From: Euzebya pacifica | GTDB lineage: Bacteria; Actinomycetota; Nitriliruptoria; Euzebyales; Euzebyaceae | Assembly (NCBI RefSeq): GCF_003344865.1 | Contig: NZ_CP031165.1 | Span: 372,001 to 436,000, forward strand | Length of the DNA: 64,000 nucleotides | Reading direction: 5' to 3' | Part shown: piece after piece, positions 44,723 to 54,396 of the stretch | Layout of the letters: each line of letters begins with the position of its first letter | Position numbering within the stretch: position 1 is the first letter of the stretch | Notes under the pieces: model-generated | What the model was told of the DNA's origin: nothing | Databases searched by the model: none | What the model saw: the letters and a program-made list of their open reading frames with translations, nothing else | Position numbers and translations under genes: made by a program

Positions 44723-47700
44723 GCACCAAGACCTGCTGGTCCCGGACAGACGCCACCGACATCATGCTTGTCGACGCCGGGGAACCAGACGAGCAGAGCA
44801 ACCGGAGGTTCCTCGCAACTCACGTCCCTCAGGACGTCCAGATGTGGACGGGGCGGCAATGGGCGCAGACCCCGCAACCCGAGGGCGCCACAAGCGACAT
44901 CGACTCGCTGGCCTCGCACATCGCCGACGCGCCGATGGACGCGTCGATGTGCTGGGTTGCCGGCGATCCAGGAACCGGCAAGTCCCACCTCGTCAGGTGG
45001 CTGTGGCTGGCCAGGGTGCGCGACGCCCGTGCGGGCGAGCGGACCGTCTTCGTACCCCGCAGCGACACCTCATCCCTACGCCGGGTTGTCGACCGAATCA
45101 TCGGCGACGAGTCCGGCGAGGAAATGGATGCTGTGCGGGAAGCGCTGTCCGAAGCCGCTGACAGCTACCCGACGATGACCTCCGCTCGCCGGACCCTCAT
45201 CCTCGAGCTCGCAAACATCGCGGCCGATGATTGGGCCTTGGCGGAGTCCGAGAGCTTCAGGCCGTTCACTGAACGAAGCTGGTCCAGCGACCACGTTCGA
45301 GTGGCACGAAACCTGTTCTCCTGGCTGACCGAGGAGCAGTTCCTGAACCAGTTGCTGTCCGACGATGGTCTGGCCGCGCGGGTCGCCGGTACACGTCTCG
45401 GGCGTCGCCGGGCGGAGGAACGCGAGGAAGAAGATCTCGTGTTCGCTCCCCGTGACCTTCCGCTGGCCCCTGAGAAGGTTGAGCGTGCGTCTGCTCCAGC
45501 CAGGGAGCTCCACGAGCTGATCTCTGACGACGGGCATTTCCAACAACGGCTGGTCCAGGTGCTGAACACCTACCTCGATCGGGCGGTGCAGAAGGTCTTC
45601 GGTGTCAGGCAGGGAATGGTCACCGACGCCGCGCTGGAGCTGCGACGTCGACTCAAGGAACGCGGCGAGACCCTCTGGCTCTACTTCGAGGACTTCGCGG
45701 TCCTTCAGGGGGTACAGCAAGAGCTTCTCGATGTCTTCGTGGACAACGCCCCCGCCCTCTGTGATATCCGCGTGGTGGCCGCGATCACCCCGGGCCCGCT
45801 GAGCCAGCTCCCGACGATGGTGTGGGGCCGGACGTCCGCTGTTGTGGACCTCAATATGGCGACCGGTGCTGCTGGACAGTTCCGCGACCAGCTCGTGGGG
45901 CGCTACCTCAACGCCGTCCGTGTCGGTACGGATCGGCTGGCAAGCCTGTCCATCGACGCTCCCACACCGAACCAGTGCAACGACTGCCCCTTGGGACTGT
46001 CGGCGGAGTGCCACGAGGCGTTCGGGACCGTGGAGGTCGAGGGAGTCGGGCACGTCGGTCTGTATCCGTTCAACCGTCAAGCGCTCGAACGGGCGGTCGC
46101 GGCCAAACTGGGGGATGAAGAGTCCCAAACGTTCGTGCCGCGGTTCGTGATCACCGATGTGCTACGCAACATGGTGCACAGCAACCACGCGGTGCTCGAG
46201 GGGGGTCGGTTCCCAAGGCCCGCCGTTGTCGATCAGTTCACCGTTGCGGACGACCGGATCCGTCAGGGCGTGAGAGACATGCTTCACGACGGCTGTGTGG
46301 ATGCTGGGATGGACACCTCGGCCGCTGAGCGACTCGTAGCGTTCCAGGGGCTGTGGGGTAGGTCAAGGGTTGCGTTCGATGAGGTTCCTGAGGGCGCGAG
46401 GTCCCTGTTCAACCTGCCGGCCCCTCCAACCTCCCAGATGGAGGTCAACGAACCGAAGGGTGCCCCTCCGACCCGGAAGCCGCGACCCCAACCCGGCGGA
46501 ACGCCTCCAGCTACCGTCGCGCCGCCGACCCGCCCCGACAAGGTGCAGGAGGTTGACCGGTGGACAGAAGAGCCCTCTCGCGAGCTCCCCGAGGCGCTGC
46601 GCCGGGACGTTCGTCAGCGCATCCACGCTCGCGTTGTCAGCAGCCTTGGCCTGCACGATGGCCGTCACAGCGCGAAGGCGTGGTCAGGACGGGATGGGTT
46701 CGAGCCTGAGGACATCGTGCTCGACGGTCGTGCTCCCGCAGGCCGACGGCCCCAGCTGGTTCACCTCGACAAGTCTCCGGAGGTTGCACTGGCGCTGGAG
46801 GAAGTCGTCTGGGATCAGGCGAACCCTTTCCTCGGCGGCAACGACACAGCTGCACGTCAGCGACGGGCGGCAGACATGCTTGTCGACCGTCTGGCCGAGC
46901 AGGTTTCCGCTGAGACGCTCATCGGTGGGCCGGAAGCGGAACATGCACAAGCGGTCCACCTGCTCCGCTTGCTCCTCTCGACGGGAGCAGTGCTCGGGCT
47001 TCACTGCGAGAGCGATACGCCCGAGGCGGTGATCGACGCTGCCCTCCGAGAGCCCTCGGCGCTTCCGCCCGTCGGTGATCCCGCCTGGGGGAAGCTGCGC
47101 GACGCTGCGTTGGGCAACGCCTCCCGGACTGCGGAAGGCAGTCGGCAGATGGCACGGGACCTGCTCCTCCGGCTTGTCGCGTTCACCCGTGAGGGAGGCA
47201 ACGTGCACGCCGTGGACTTCGACCGGCTCAAGGGTCCGGCTGCCGAGGCGTCCGCAAGCTGGGTCGTGGACCTCAAGGCGCTGCCGCGAGGCGTGCAGGA
47301 CTACGCCAGGACCTTCCAGGAGAGCCTGGCTGCCAACCTTGGCCGTTCCTTGGAGTCTGCGAGGGACTGGGCAGAGAAGGTCCAGGCTGATCTGGATGGT
47401 GATCTCCTCACCATGGCCAAGAAGGTCAGGACATCCTTGACCGCGGGCCGTGGCAGGTCCCTCTTCGTGACGGCTGACGAGCAACGGGTGGTGAACGATG
47501 CGATCGTCACCTGTGACCGGGTCATCGAGCGCGGCCAGCAGGTGGACACCGCCGCGCTGCGACATCTGGCCAAGGAGGTCGCTGCCGTTGATCAGGTCGA
47601 TGAGCGAGCGACGCTACAGGTCCTCGAGCACTACCACCGGTCCCAAAATCAGGTCGGCTTGGTCCGATCGTTGCTGGGCGACGGGAGAGCTGCGCTGGAG

Positions 47701-47826
47701 ATGGCGCTCTCGAACGCCACCAAGGACCGGAAGGATGGCGACGCCGCCGTCGATCTACCGGATCCACGCGCAACCGTGCAACGCGTTTCCGCCACAGCCC
47801 GAGCACTGAAGGAGGCCATCCGATGA
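44719..47826 (+). CDS. dpdH: DpdH-like P-loop ATPase
   Basis: A 1035-residue protein with a Walker A motif GDPGTGKS at residues 82-89 and a candidate Walker B in LWLYFEDFAVLQ near 315. A cysteine group CNDCPLGLSAECHEAFG near residue 420 could bind zinc or iron-sulfur. After a proline-rich linker (about 575-610) the C-terminal third is helical with acidic and basic stretches. The size, order and N-terminal ATPase match DpdH of dpd clusters. It is coupled to dpdG and to the next gene by ATGA overlaps. Probable role: nucleotide-driven motor or switch of the restriction complex; this is inference from its place in the operon. Confidence 0.75.
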   Translation: MSTKTCWSRTDATDIMLVDAGEPDEQSNRRFLATHVPQDVQMWTGRQWAQTPQPEGATSDIDSLASHIADAPMDASMCWVAGDPGTGKSHLVRWLWLARVRDARAGERTVFVPRSDTSSLRRVVDRIIGDESGEEMDAVREALSEAADSYPTMTSARRTLILELANIAADDWALAESESFRPFTERSWSSDHVRVARNLFSWLTEEQFLNQLLSDDGLAARVAGTRLGRRRAEEREEEDLVFAPRDLPLAPEKVERASAPARELHELISDDGHFQQRLVQVLNTYLDRAVQKVFGVRQGMVTDAALELRRRLKERGETLWLYFEDFAVLQGVQQELLDVFVDNAPALCDIRVVAAITPGPLSQLPTMVWGRTSAVVDLNMATGAAGQFRDQLVGRYLNAVRVGTDRLASLSIDAPTPNQCNDCPLGLSAECHEAFGTVEVEGVGHVGLYPFNRQALERAVAAKLGDEESQTFVPRFVITDVLRNMVHSNHAVLEGGRFPRPAVVDQFTVADDRIRQGVRDMLHDGCVDAGMDTSAAERLVAFQGLWGRSRVAFDEVPEGARSLFNLPAPPTSQMEVNEPKGAPPTRKPRPQPGGTPPATVAPPTRPDKVQEVDRWTEEPSRELPEALRRDVRQRIHARVVSSLGLHDGRHSAKAWSGRDGFEPEDIVLDGRAPAGRRPQLVHLDKSPEVALALEEVVWDQANPFLGGNDTAARQRRAADMLVDRLAEQVSAETLIGGPEAEHAQAVHLLRLLLSTGAVLGLHCESDTPEAVIDAALREPSALPPVGDPAWGKLRDAALGNASRTAEGSRQMARDLLLRLVAFTREGGNVHAVDFDRLKGPAAEASASWVVDLKALPRGVQDYARTFQESLAANLGRSLESARDWAEKVQADLDGDLLTMAKKVRTSLTAGRGRSLFVTADEQRVVNDAIVTCDRVIERGQQVDTAALRHLAKEVAAVDQVDERATLQVLEHYHRSQNQVGLVRSLLGDGRAALEMALSNATKDRKDGDAAVDLPDPRATVQRVSATARALKEAIR

Positions 47827-48536
47827 CGACCATCGCCGCGTTGGCGGACCAGCTCATCTCCGTGTGTGACACACTTGCGGAGGGGGCGGCATCCGCGAGC
47901 CGCATCGCCTCGGCGCTGCGCAGGCTAGAAGGACTGGAGGACGCAGCTGAGGAGCTCGATGACCTCCTGGTTCCGATGAACGAGCTTGCCCTGGTCGAGG
48001 CCACGGTCGACCTTCCCGAGCGTCTGAGCATCCTTGCGCAAGCCCCTGACATCGAAGAGGGGATGGCCTGGCTCGGTGCCGAGGATTCGGTCAACTACCG
48101 GGACCTCGTGCGAGGCGTCGCGAACGACCTCCGGTCTGCTCTTGCCGACGCTTGGACGAATCGGTTGGAAGCAGTCGAAGCGCCTACCGCGAGCCGGACC
48201 GTGCTCCACGCGTTGGAAGGACTGGGGAAGTCCAACCCCGTCGTCATGGCTTCCGTGGCCGTGATTCGCAAGCGTTCGGACGACTTGGCAGAGATGCAGC
48301 GGACAGACACCCCCGAAGAGGGGGAGGGTGCCGCGCTGCTGTTGGCCGAGCACGAGCTGAAACGGGCCTGGGCGTCGATCCACGATTCGGGCGTTCCCGA
48401 GGACCGTCTGGAACTGCTCGAACGCTTGGGCAGCGTCAAGGGCGTACCGATCAGCGAGGTCACCGACGACCAGATCGCGTGGTTGCGTGAAGCCGGACTT
48501 GCAGGTGATTTTGCGCTAAGGCGAAGCGCGATGTGA
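47823..48536 (+). CDS. dpdI: DpdI-like helical protein
   Basis: A 237-residue, mostly helical protein that follows dpdH with an ATGA overlap. It starts MTTIAALADQLISVCDTLAE, continues with RIASALRRLEGLEDAAEELD and ends in a basic tail. I see no enzyme motif; long amphipathic helices suggest a coiled-coil partner, perhaps of DpdH. The dpdI label rests on gene order only. dpdI was among the genes reported as required for restriction in Salmonella Montevideo. After it comes a 78-base gap, the largest inside the operon, with a weak hairpin (AGATCC/GGATCT). Confidence 0.6.
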   Translation: MTTIAALADQLISVCDTLAEGAASASRIASALRRLEGLEDAAEELDDLLVPMNELALVEATVDLPERLSILAQAPDIEEGMAWLGAEDSVNYRDLVRGVANDLRSALADAWTNRLEAVEAPTASRTVLHALEGLGKSNPVVMASVAVIRKRSDDLAEMQRTDTPEEGEGAALLLAEHELKRAWASIHDSGVPEDRLELLERLGSVKGVPISEVTDDQIAWLREAGLAGDFALRRSAM

Positions 48537-48614
48537 ACCGAGAACCCGGGTGTGACCAGATCCGTCGGGGATCTGTCGCAGGGACGGGACCGAACCCGAG
48601 GGTGGTGTTGAGTG

Positions 48615-49808
48615 ATGCTGACGATTGATGTGAGTGAGGGTTCGCAGGGAATCCACCGGTACTTCACCGGAACGGTTTCCATTGCCGAGCTGGACGGGCG
48701 GGTGGTGTTCCCTGAAGACCTCGCTGAGCGCCTCGAGGCGGATGAGGAGATGCAGCGAGCACATTCCGCCTCCCGCACTAGGAAGATGTCCAGCTACCTT
48801 CTCGACGCCGCGGATCACTTCTACAGCGCGGTAACCCTGATCATCATGCCCCTGGACCTGGACGACGATCTGGTCGAGGGCGATCCAGAGAACCTGGGTG
48901 AGGACTGGGGCTGGGCGTTCGAACGGGCCCCCAAGTGGGGCATCAGTCCCGGTCGAAGCCGGTTGGGACGCCTGCATCTCACGGGCAGTGTCCGGTTGTT
49001 TCCCGGAGACGGTCAGCACCGGCTGCTTTCATGCTTCGCCGCGATGCAGACGGACCCCAACATCGGCGTGGAGCAGATCCCCGTAGTGCTCTTGCCCTTC
49101 ACAGGATTCGAACAGGTCCGTCAACTGTTCGCGGACCTCAACCTCAACGCCCGGCCGGTGTCGAAGACCATCGGCTACGACTTCGACTCCCGCGATCCGG
49201 AGGCGCTCCTGGCCAAGGCTGTGGCAGATAGCGTGGATCTCTTCAAGGGGAGGGTCAACAAGCGAAACGGACGTCTGCCAGGAGACTCCGTGATCACGCT
49301 GAACACCATCGTCAAGGGCGACTTCGAGATCGTCACTGCGCTGGGAAAGATCGACGAAGGGCTGCACGAGCAAGTGGCACCTCCGTCCCGGGCGGCGGTC
49401 GCATCAGCGAGGAACCGTCTCTTTGATGGCGACCTCGATGTCCTGACGGAGCGGGTCTGCCGCGTTTGGGACGTTGTCGTCCGGTGCTTCCGGGACGAAT
49501 GGGACTGCGTTCTGAGGAACGAGCCCACGTCCTCCAAGCTTTCGCCCGCGGCCCTCCTTCGTCAGGACTACCTCTTCCCCCACGGCCTAGCCATGCAAGG
49601 TCTCGCCATGGCTGCCGGGGAAGTGATGTGCCTGTGGGGCGATGACTGGCAGCTTCGGTTCGAGAAGGCGGTTGCTTCATTCGACTGGCGGCGCGAGTCG
49701 CCGGACTGGTTCGGTACCGCTGTGGTCACCGGGCCCAACGGACCGCGGATCAACAACACTGGGGCCGCGGTCAAGGACCTGGCACGGACGGTTGCCGCCA
49801 GGGCTTGA
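48615..49808 (+). CDS. DndB-like DGQHR protein 1 (restriction operon)
   Basis: A 397-residue protein with the DGQHR hallmark (132-136, FPGDGQHRLLSCFAAM) and the linked block QLFADLNLNARPVSKTIGYD, where Asp/Asn residues recur as in DndB, the regulator/ATPase of phosphorothioate systems, and in DpdB. The N-terminus (GTVSIAELDGRVVFPEDLAE) fits DndB-type starts. It is inserted between dpdI and dpdJ, a position with no equivalent known to me in the Salmonella cluster, and it keeps the Q-H-R form, whereas the two proteins in the modification operon have Q-Q-R. ATG 48615 is preceded by GTG 48612; either could be used. Possibly senses modification or controls expression; no dndC/D/E genes accompany it. 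Confidence 0.78.
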   Translation: MLTIDVSEGSQGIHRYFTGTVSIAELDGRVVFPEDLAERLEADEEMQRAHSASRTRKMSSYLLDAADHFYSAVTLIIMPLDLDDDLVEGDPENLGEDWGWAFERAPKWGISPGRSRLGRLHLTGSVRLFPGDGQHRLLSCFAAMQTDPNIGVEQIPVVLLPFTGFEQVRQLFADLNLNARPVSKTIGYDFDSRDPEALLAKAVADSVDLFKGRVNKRNGRLPGDSVITLNTIVKGDFEIVTALGKIDEGLHEQVAPPSRAAVASARNRLFDGDLDVLTERVCRVWDVVVRCFRDEWDCVLRNEPTSSKLSPAALLRQDYLFPHGLAMQGLAMAAGEVMCLWGDDWQLRFEKAVASFDWRRESPDWFGTAVVTGPNGPRINNTGAAVKDLARTVAARA

Positions 49809-49989
49809 GCCGCCCCGTCATTCGTTGGGGTAGCCTCCGCGACCGCTCGTTCCTGAAAGTCAACGCAGGGGGAAACCGATCAGCGCACTGAATCGAGACG
49901 GTGACGACGGGACCCGATGGCCGGATGGTGTTGCCGAGGATCTGCTCGACCGTCTGGAGGCCTCGGAGGACGCGCTCCTCAGCTGGGGG

Positions 49990-52900
49990 GTGGTGGATGG
50001 CGGACTCTCTTCTGCCGAACTCGACGACCTCATCGAGGCCTGGCTGGGGGCCCACTCGCTGGACGACGACGTTGATGACGTCATCGATTGGCTGAAGCTT
50101 CGTGGTCTGCTTCACGAGCACCAAGTGTCCGGGCAGCCCATCTTCCGGTCCCGGCTGGGCGAGGGGGTCCGGCTGCTGGCCCGACTCCGACAGCTGTTCC
50201 CCGACCGGCCAGACCGAGTGGGATCTTGGCGGGGAGCCCCAACCTTGGTCGGGGGGTTCCGCTTCCTCCGCCGCCCTCGCCGGTATCCGCTCCGAGACGT
50301 GCTCCCCCCCGATCTGCTGGACGACGTGGCCCAGGACGGTGGCCTGCGACGAGCGGTCGGGGACGAGCTGACCGCCGGGTTCAAGCTGTCCGGCTTCCAG
50401 AAACGTGCGACCCAGCAGATCCTGGATGACGTCAAGGCGACCAAGTCCCGTGGGGTCATCGTCGGGGCGGGGACTGGCGCGGGTAAGACCTTGGCGTTCT
50501 ACCTGCCCGCCTACATGGCGGTCAGCGATCTGCTCGATGGCCAGTCGTGGACGAAGGTCGTCGCCCTCTACCCCCGCAACGAGCTCTTGAAGGATCAGCT
50601 GCAAACCGCGGTCGAGAACGCCCAGAAGGTTCGCGGGACCCTCGTTTCTGCCAAGGGGCGCCCGATGCGGATCGGCGTCCTTTTCGGGGACGTCCCCCAC
50701 GGGGTGAGCCACCTCAAGGGCAAATACGGTCGCTGGCCCAAGCGGGGCAAGGGCAGCTTCGTCTGCCCGTACCTTCGCTGCCCTGGACCGGCCTCCACGG
50801 GGACCGGTCGCTGTCACGGGGACCTCGTGCTCGACACCTCCAGCAGCGGCTGGGACCCGTCGGAGCTCTGCTGCGCCGACTGCGGGTTCGTGCTGTCCTC
50901 CGACGACTTCGCCATCACGCGCGACCAGATGCGTCGCAGGCCACCGGATCTGCTCTTCTCCTCCACCGAGATGCTCAACCGCGGGCTGCTGGACCCCAGC
51001 AGCGCCCACGTCTACGGCATCGACGCCCATCGGGGGCCGGCCCTGGTGCTGCTCGACGAGGTCCACACTTACGGCGGGACCACAGGTGCGATGACGGCGT
51101 TGCTTCTTCGCCGTTGGCGTCGCAGGCTGCGCACCGAGCCAGCGTTCGTCGGCCTCTCCGCAACGCTCACCGACGCGGGACCGTTCTTCGCTGACCTCAT
51201 CGGTCTGGATGAGGATCGCGTGACGCCTGTCGAACCGTACGACGACGAGCTCGTTCCCGAGGGCGCCGAGTACCTCCTCGCGGTGAGGTCCGACCCGGTC
51301 TCGGGCGCCGGGGTGCTCTCCACCACGATCCAGACCGCCATGTTGCTGGGCCGCGTCCTCGACCCCATCGGGCAGCCGGTCTCCGGAGGACTGTACGGCA
51401 GCAAGGTCTTCTGCTTCACCGACGATCTGGACGTCACCAACAGGCTCTACTTCGACCTCCTCGACGCCGAGGGGATGCGGGCTCAGCCGTGGGCGGCCAC
51501 GGACAAGCCCTATCGCGCATCACTCGCCCACCTGCGCCACCCGACGCACGGCGACGTCACCGAACGCCGAGCCGCTGGCCAGCTGTGGGACCTTCCGATT
51601 TCCCTTGGGCACGGGCTTTCGGAGAGCGACCGGCTCGAGGTCCAGCGGGTCTCCAGCCAGGACGCCGGCGTCGACAGCCGCAAACCGCTCGTCGTCGCAA
51701 CCGCGTCGCTCGAGGTGGGCTTCGACGATCCCGACGTCGGAGCTGTCATCCAGCACAAGGCACCGCGGGACGTCGCCTCGTTCCTGCAGCGCAAGGGTCG
51801 CGCGGGCCGTCCGCGCGGGATGCGGCCCATCACGGCGGTCGTGCTGTCCGACTACGGCAGGGACCGTCAGGCGTTCGAGAGCTGGGATCGGCTGTTCGAC
51901 CCGGTCCTCCCCGCGCGACGCCTACCCGTTGCGAACATCCACGTGCTCCGTATGCAGGCGACTGGATCACTTCTGGAATGGGTCGCCCGGGAGCTGAAAG
52001 CCGACGACGGCAACCTGTGGCAGGACCTGCAGGGACCCAACAACAAGGGCGACAAGTGGGGCGACGAGGCCCGTCAACGACAGCAGGACGCGGCCGGCCT
52101 GTTGCGCGGCCTCCTGTCGAGCAAGGATCTGCAGCGAGCCCTGCGGTCCCACCTTCAGGAGTCGCTCGGCATCGAGCCGCAGGTCGCGGACGAGCTGCTC
52201 TGGCACCCCCCGCGCGCGATCCTTCTCGGCGCCGTCCCAGCTCTGCTTCGCCGGCTGGAGACCGGCTGGCGGGCTGTCACGGTCGACGGCGCCGGGCCGC
52301 CGCTTGACCGAGGAGCCAAGCAGCCACTTCCGGAGTTCATGCCCGAGAATCTGTTCAGCGAGCTTGCCCTCCCTGAAATGGTGCTCCACCTTCCGGTCGG
52401 ACCACCCGACCGTGGCTACGACGATGACGTGCAGCCGATGGGGCTCGTCCAAGGCCTGCGCGAGTTCGCGCCAGGACGGGTGTCTCGTCGGTTCGCGATC
52501 AAGAGCGGGCTAGACCTCCACTGGATCGCCCCGCCATCCAACCCCCGGGGGTCACTGGAGATCGGCACCTTCGTCGATGCGTGGCGCCGCGAGGGCAGCA
52601 TCACCATCGACGGGCCCGACGGCCCTGCCCAGCTTCCGCTCCTCCGTCCGACCGGTGTCCAAGCGGCCCGCCCGCCGGACGACATCAAGCCCTCCAGCAA
52701 CGCCCGTCCGATCTGGCGCTCCCAGCTCCTGCCTTCCGGAACCGGCAGTGACCTGCCGGTCGTCACCGCCGATCCGGTCGGCAGCGTTCTCAACGGACTC
52801 ACCGCGTTCCTCCATCGCGACCATGCCGAGGTCGAGGCGCGACGGGGCAGCATCGGCTCACACGGCCGGTTGACCTTCAAGGGTGGCGGCGATCTGGGCA

Positions 52901-54396
52901 TCGACGTGCGGTTCGAGAACGATGGCGGTCCGGCGGCGCTCGGTGGCGCGTTCGACGTTGACGCCATCAGGGGCACCGTCACTATCGGGACCGACGACGT
53001 GCGGTGGGACGGCGCGCACGGCCGCGGCCTCCGAAGCGCATGGTTCCACCACCGGGTCACGACCGACGAGGCGCTCAGCGAGCAGGCCAACCCGTTCCTG
53101 CTCGGCTGGCTCCACGACGTCGTGCTGACGTCGATCCTCGGCGTCGCCACCTCCCAGAACCTTGGGTTGCCCGAAGCGTGGGAAACCGTGAGGGCCGACC
53201 TCAAGAACCGACTGGAGGAGTCGATGTCGATCCTGTTCTCCAGTCCCGGTCTCAAGATCGACGAGGTCGATGTGGACAGCGGCCCGGCGCGGCTCGTCGG
53301 CGAACTTGAGGACCTGCTGGACCGCGACGAGGTCGCCAGCGGAATCGCGCGCATCGTGCCAGTCCTGTGGTCGGACCCTGACGAGGAAGCCAACAGATGG
53401 GTGGCCACCCGCCTTCGTCGCACCCTCGGGGAAGCCATGCTCGTCGCGGCCGCGCAGCAGTGCCCCGCTCATGACCCAGAAGGTGTGGTCGTCGATGTGG
53501 AGCCCGGCTTCGACGCGGAGGGCAAGCCGAGGACGGGCGAGGTTTGGCTGTCAGAAACGTCTATCGGAGGCGGTGGCTTCCTCGAGGCCGTGGCCGAGGC
53601 GATAGGCAGGGACCCCGTTCGCTTCCAGCGGCTGGTCCGGACCGCCATGCGGCCGGGACCGGAGCAACGCATCGGCGACGCACTCGAGCGGGTGCTGGCT
53701 GCCGCAACCAGCGACACGAGCCTTCGATCAGCCTTCGCCGCATACCGGGCCGTGCAGACGATGGAGTCGCGCGTGGCAGCGCTGGCCACCGTCCGGAGCG
53801 CGATGGAGGAGGCAGGCGTGCCAGCCGTGCCTGACACGGTCGCGGCCGTCGCCAACCGACTCCTGCGCCCTGGCTCCGACGCCACGATCGACCAGCAGGT
53901 CCACGACTCGCACACACGGTGGAAGGAGCTTGAGGAGCGCCTCGGGATCGATATCGAGGTTCGGACCTGGTGCTTCCTGGACTCAGCCAACTCGGGGAGT
54001 CTGGACCGCAAGCTCTTGGAAACGCTGCAGCTGGTGCTCTGGCCGCGCGGCTGGCGGTTGCAGGCCGCGAACCTGTCCAGCTGGAACCCGTTCGACGACG
54101 CTCCGGCCCCCGCCCCCGCGCTGCTCGAGACGCTCCTGACAGGCCACGACCCAGTCGTCGTTGACCTGACCGATAACGGGGCCGAAGTCAAGGTTGCGGA
54201 CGCGCTCCGCTCGCACGCTGCGGTCGACGTGCGGGCTGCGGGGACCGAACGGGAACGGTTGGCGTCGTTCCTCGCCAGCACTACCGTGACCGCCGTCGAC
54301 CTGGACTACCTGCAGCTGTACCCGCGTGTGGCCCAGATTCGTGAGTTCGACGGCGGCGGGCTTCTCGTTCGTCTCGAGCTGCCGGAGGACGCGTGA
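49990..54396 (+). CDS. dpdJ: DpdJ: large DEVH helicase
   Basis: A superfamily 2 helicase of at least 1468 residues. Motifs (numbered from GTG 49990): GAGTGAGKT near 159-167, LLDEVHTYGGTTGAM, GLSATLTDAG, TASLEVGFDDPDVGAV and FLQRKGRAGR. A cysteine set (CPYLRCPGP, GRCHG, CCADCGF) could form a zinc site, and the long C-terminus resembles DISARM DrmA-like helicases. GTG 49990 is the first canonical start, but coding character appears to begin earlier: the frame is open from 49834 and reads DLLDRLEASEDALLSWGVVDGG before it. An AGGGGGA at 49867-49873 precedes an ATC at 49879, so a non-standard start is possible. The stop overlaps dpdK by one base. Helicase activity is certain by motif; the dpdJ name follows from context. 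Confidence 0.85.
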   Translation: MVDGGLSSAELDDLIEAWLGAHSLDDDVDDVIDWLKLRGLLHEHQVSGQPIFRSRLGEGVRLLARLRQLFPDRPDRVGSWRGAPTLVGGFRFLRRPRRYPLRDVLPPDLLDDVAQDGGLRRAVGDELTAGFKLSGFQKRATQQILDDVKATKSRGVIVGAGTGAGKTLAFYLPAYMAVSDLLDGQSWTKVVALYPRNELLKDQLQTAVENAQKVRGTLVSAKGRPMRIGVLFGDVPHGVSHLKGKYGRWPKRGKGSFVCPYLRCPGPASTGTGRCHGDLVLDTSSSGWDPSELCCADCGFVLSSDDFAITRDQMRRRPPDLLFSSTEMLNRGLLDPSSAHVYGIDAHRGPALVLLDEVHTYGGTTGAMTALLLRRWRRRLRTEPAFVGLSATLTDAGPFFADLIGLDEDRVTPVEPYDDELVPEGAEYLLAVRSDPVSGAGVLSTTIQTAMLLGRVLDPIGQPVSGGLYGSKVFCFTDDLDVTNRLYFDLLDAEGMRAQPWAATDKPYRASLAHLRHPTHGDVTERRAAGQLWDLPISLGHGLSESDRLEVQRVSSQDAGVDSRKPLVVATASLEVGFDDPDVGAVIQHKAPRDVASFLQRKGRAGRPRGMRPITAVVLSDYGRDRQAFESWDRLFDPVLPARRLPVANIHVLRMQATGSLLEWVARELKADDGNLWQDLQGPNNKGDKWGDEARQRQQDAAGLLRGLLSSKDLQRALRSHLQESLGIEPQVADELLWHPPRAILLGAVPALLRRLETGWRAVTVDGAGPPLDRGAKQPLPEFMPENLFSELALPEMVLHLPVGPPDRGYDDDVQPMGLVQGLREFAPGRVSRRFAIKSGLDLHWIAPPSNPRGSLEIGTFVDAWRREGSITIDGPDGPAQLPLLRPTGVQAARPPDDIKPSSNARPIWRSQLLPSGTGSDLPVVTADPVGSVLNGLTAFLHRDHAEVEARRGSIGSHGRLTFKGGGDLGIDVRFENDGGPAALGGAFDVDAIRGTVTIGTDDVRWDGAHGRGLRSAWFHHRVTTDEALSEQANPFLLGWLHDVVLTSILGVATSQNLGLPEAWETVRADLKNRLEESMSILFSSPGLKIDEVDVDSGPARLVGELEDLLDRDEVASGIARIVPVLWSDPDEEANRWVATRLRRTLGEAMLVAAAQQCPAHDPEGVVVDVEPGFDAEGKPRTGEVWLSETSIGGGGFLEAVAEAIGRDPVRFQRLVRTAMRPGPEQRIGDALERVLAAATSDTSLRSAFAAYRAVQTMESRVAALATVRSAMEEAGVPAVPDTVAAVANRLLRPGSDATIDQQVHDSHTRWKELEERLGIDIEVRTWCFLDSANSGSLDRKLLETLQLVLWPRGWRLQAANLSSWNPFDDAPAPAPALLETLLTGHDPVVVDLTDNGAEVKVADALRSHAAVDVRAAGTERERLASFLASTTVTAVDLDYLQLYPRVAQIREFDGGGLLVRLELPEDA

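Noticed and set aside
48537-48614. Hairpin AGATCC/GGATCT after dpdI as an operon terminator
   Set aside because: Only a 6-bp stem with no T-tract, and the next gene is in the same orientation with related function; too weak to call.
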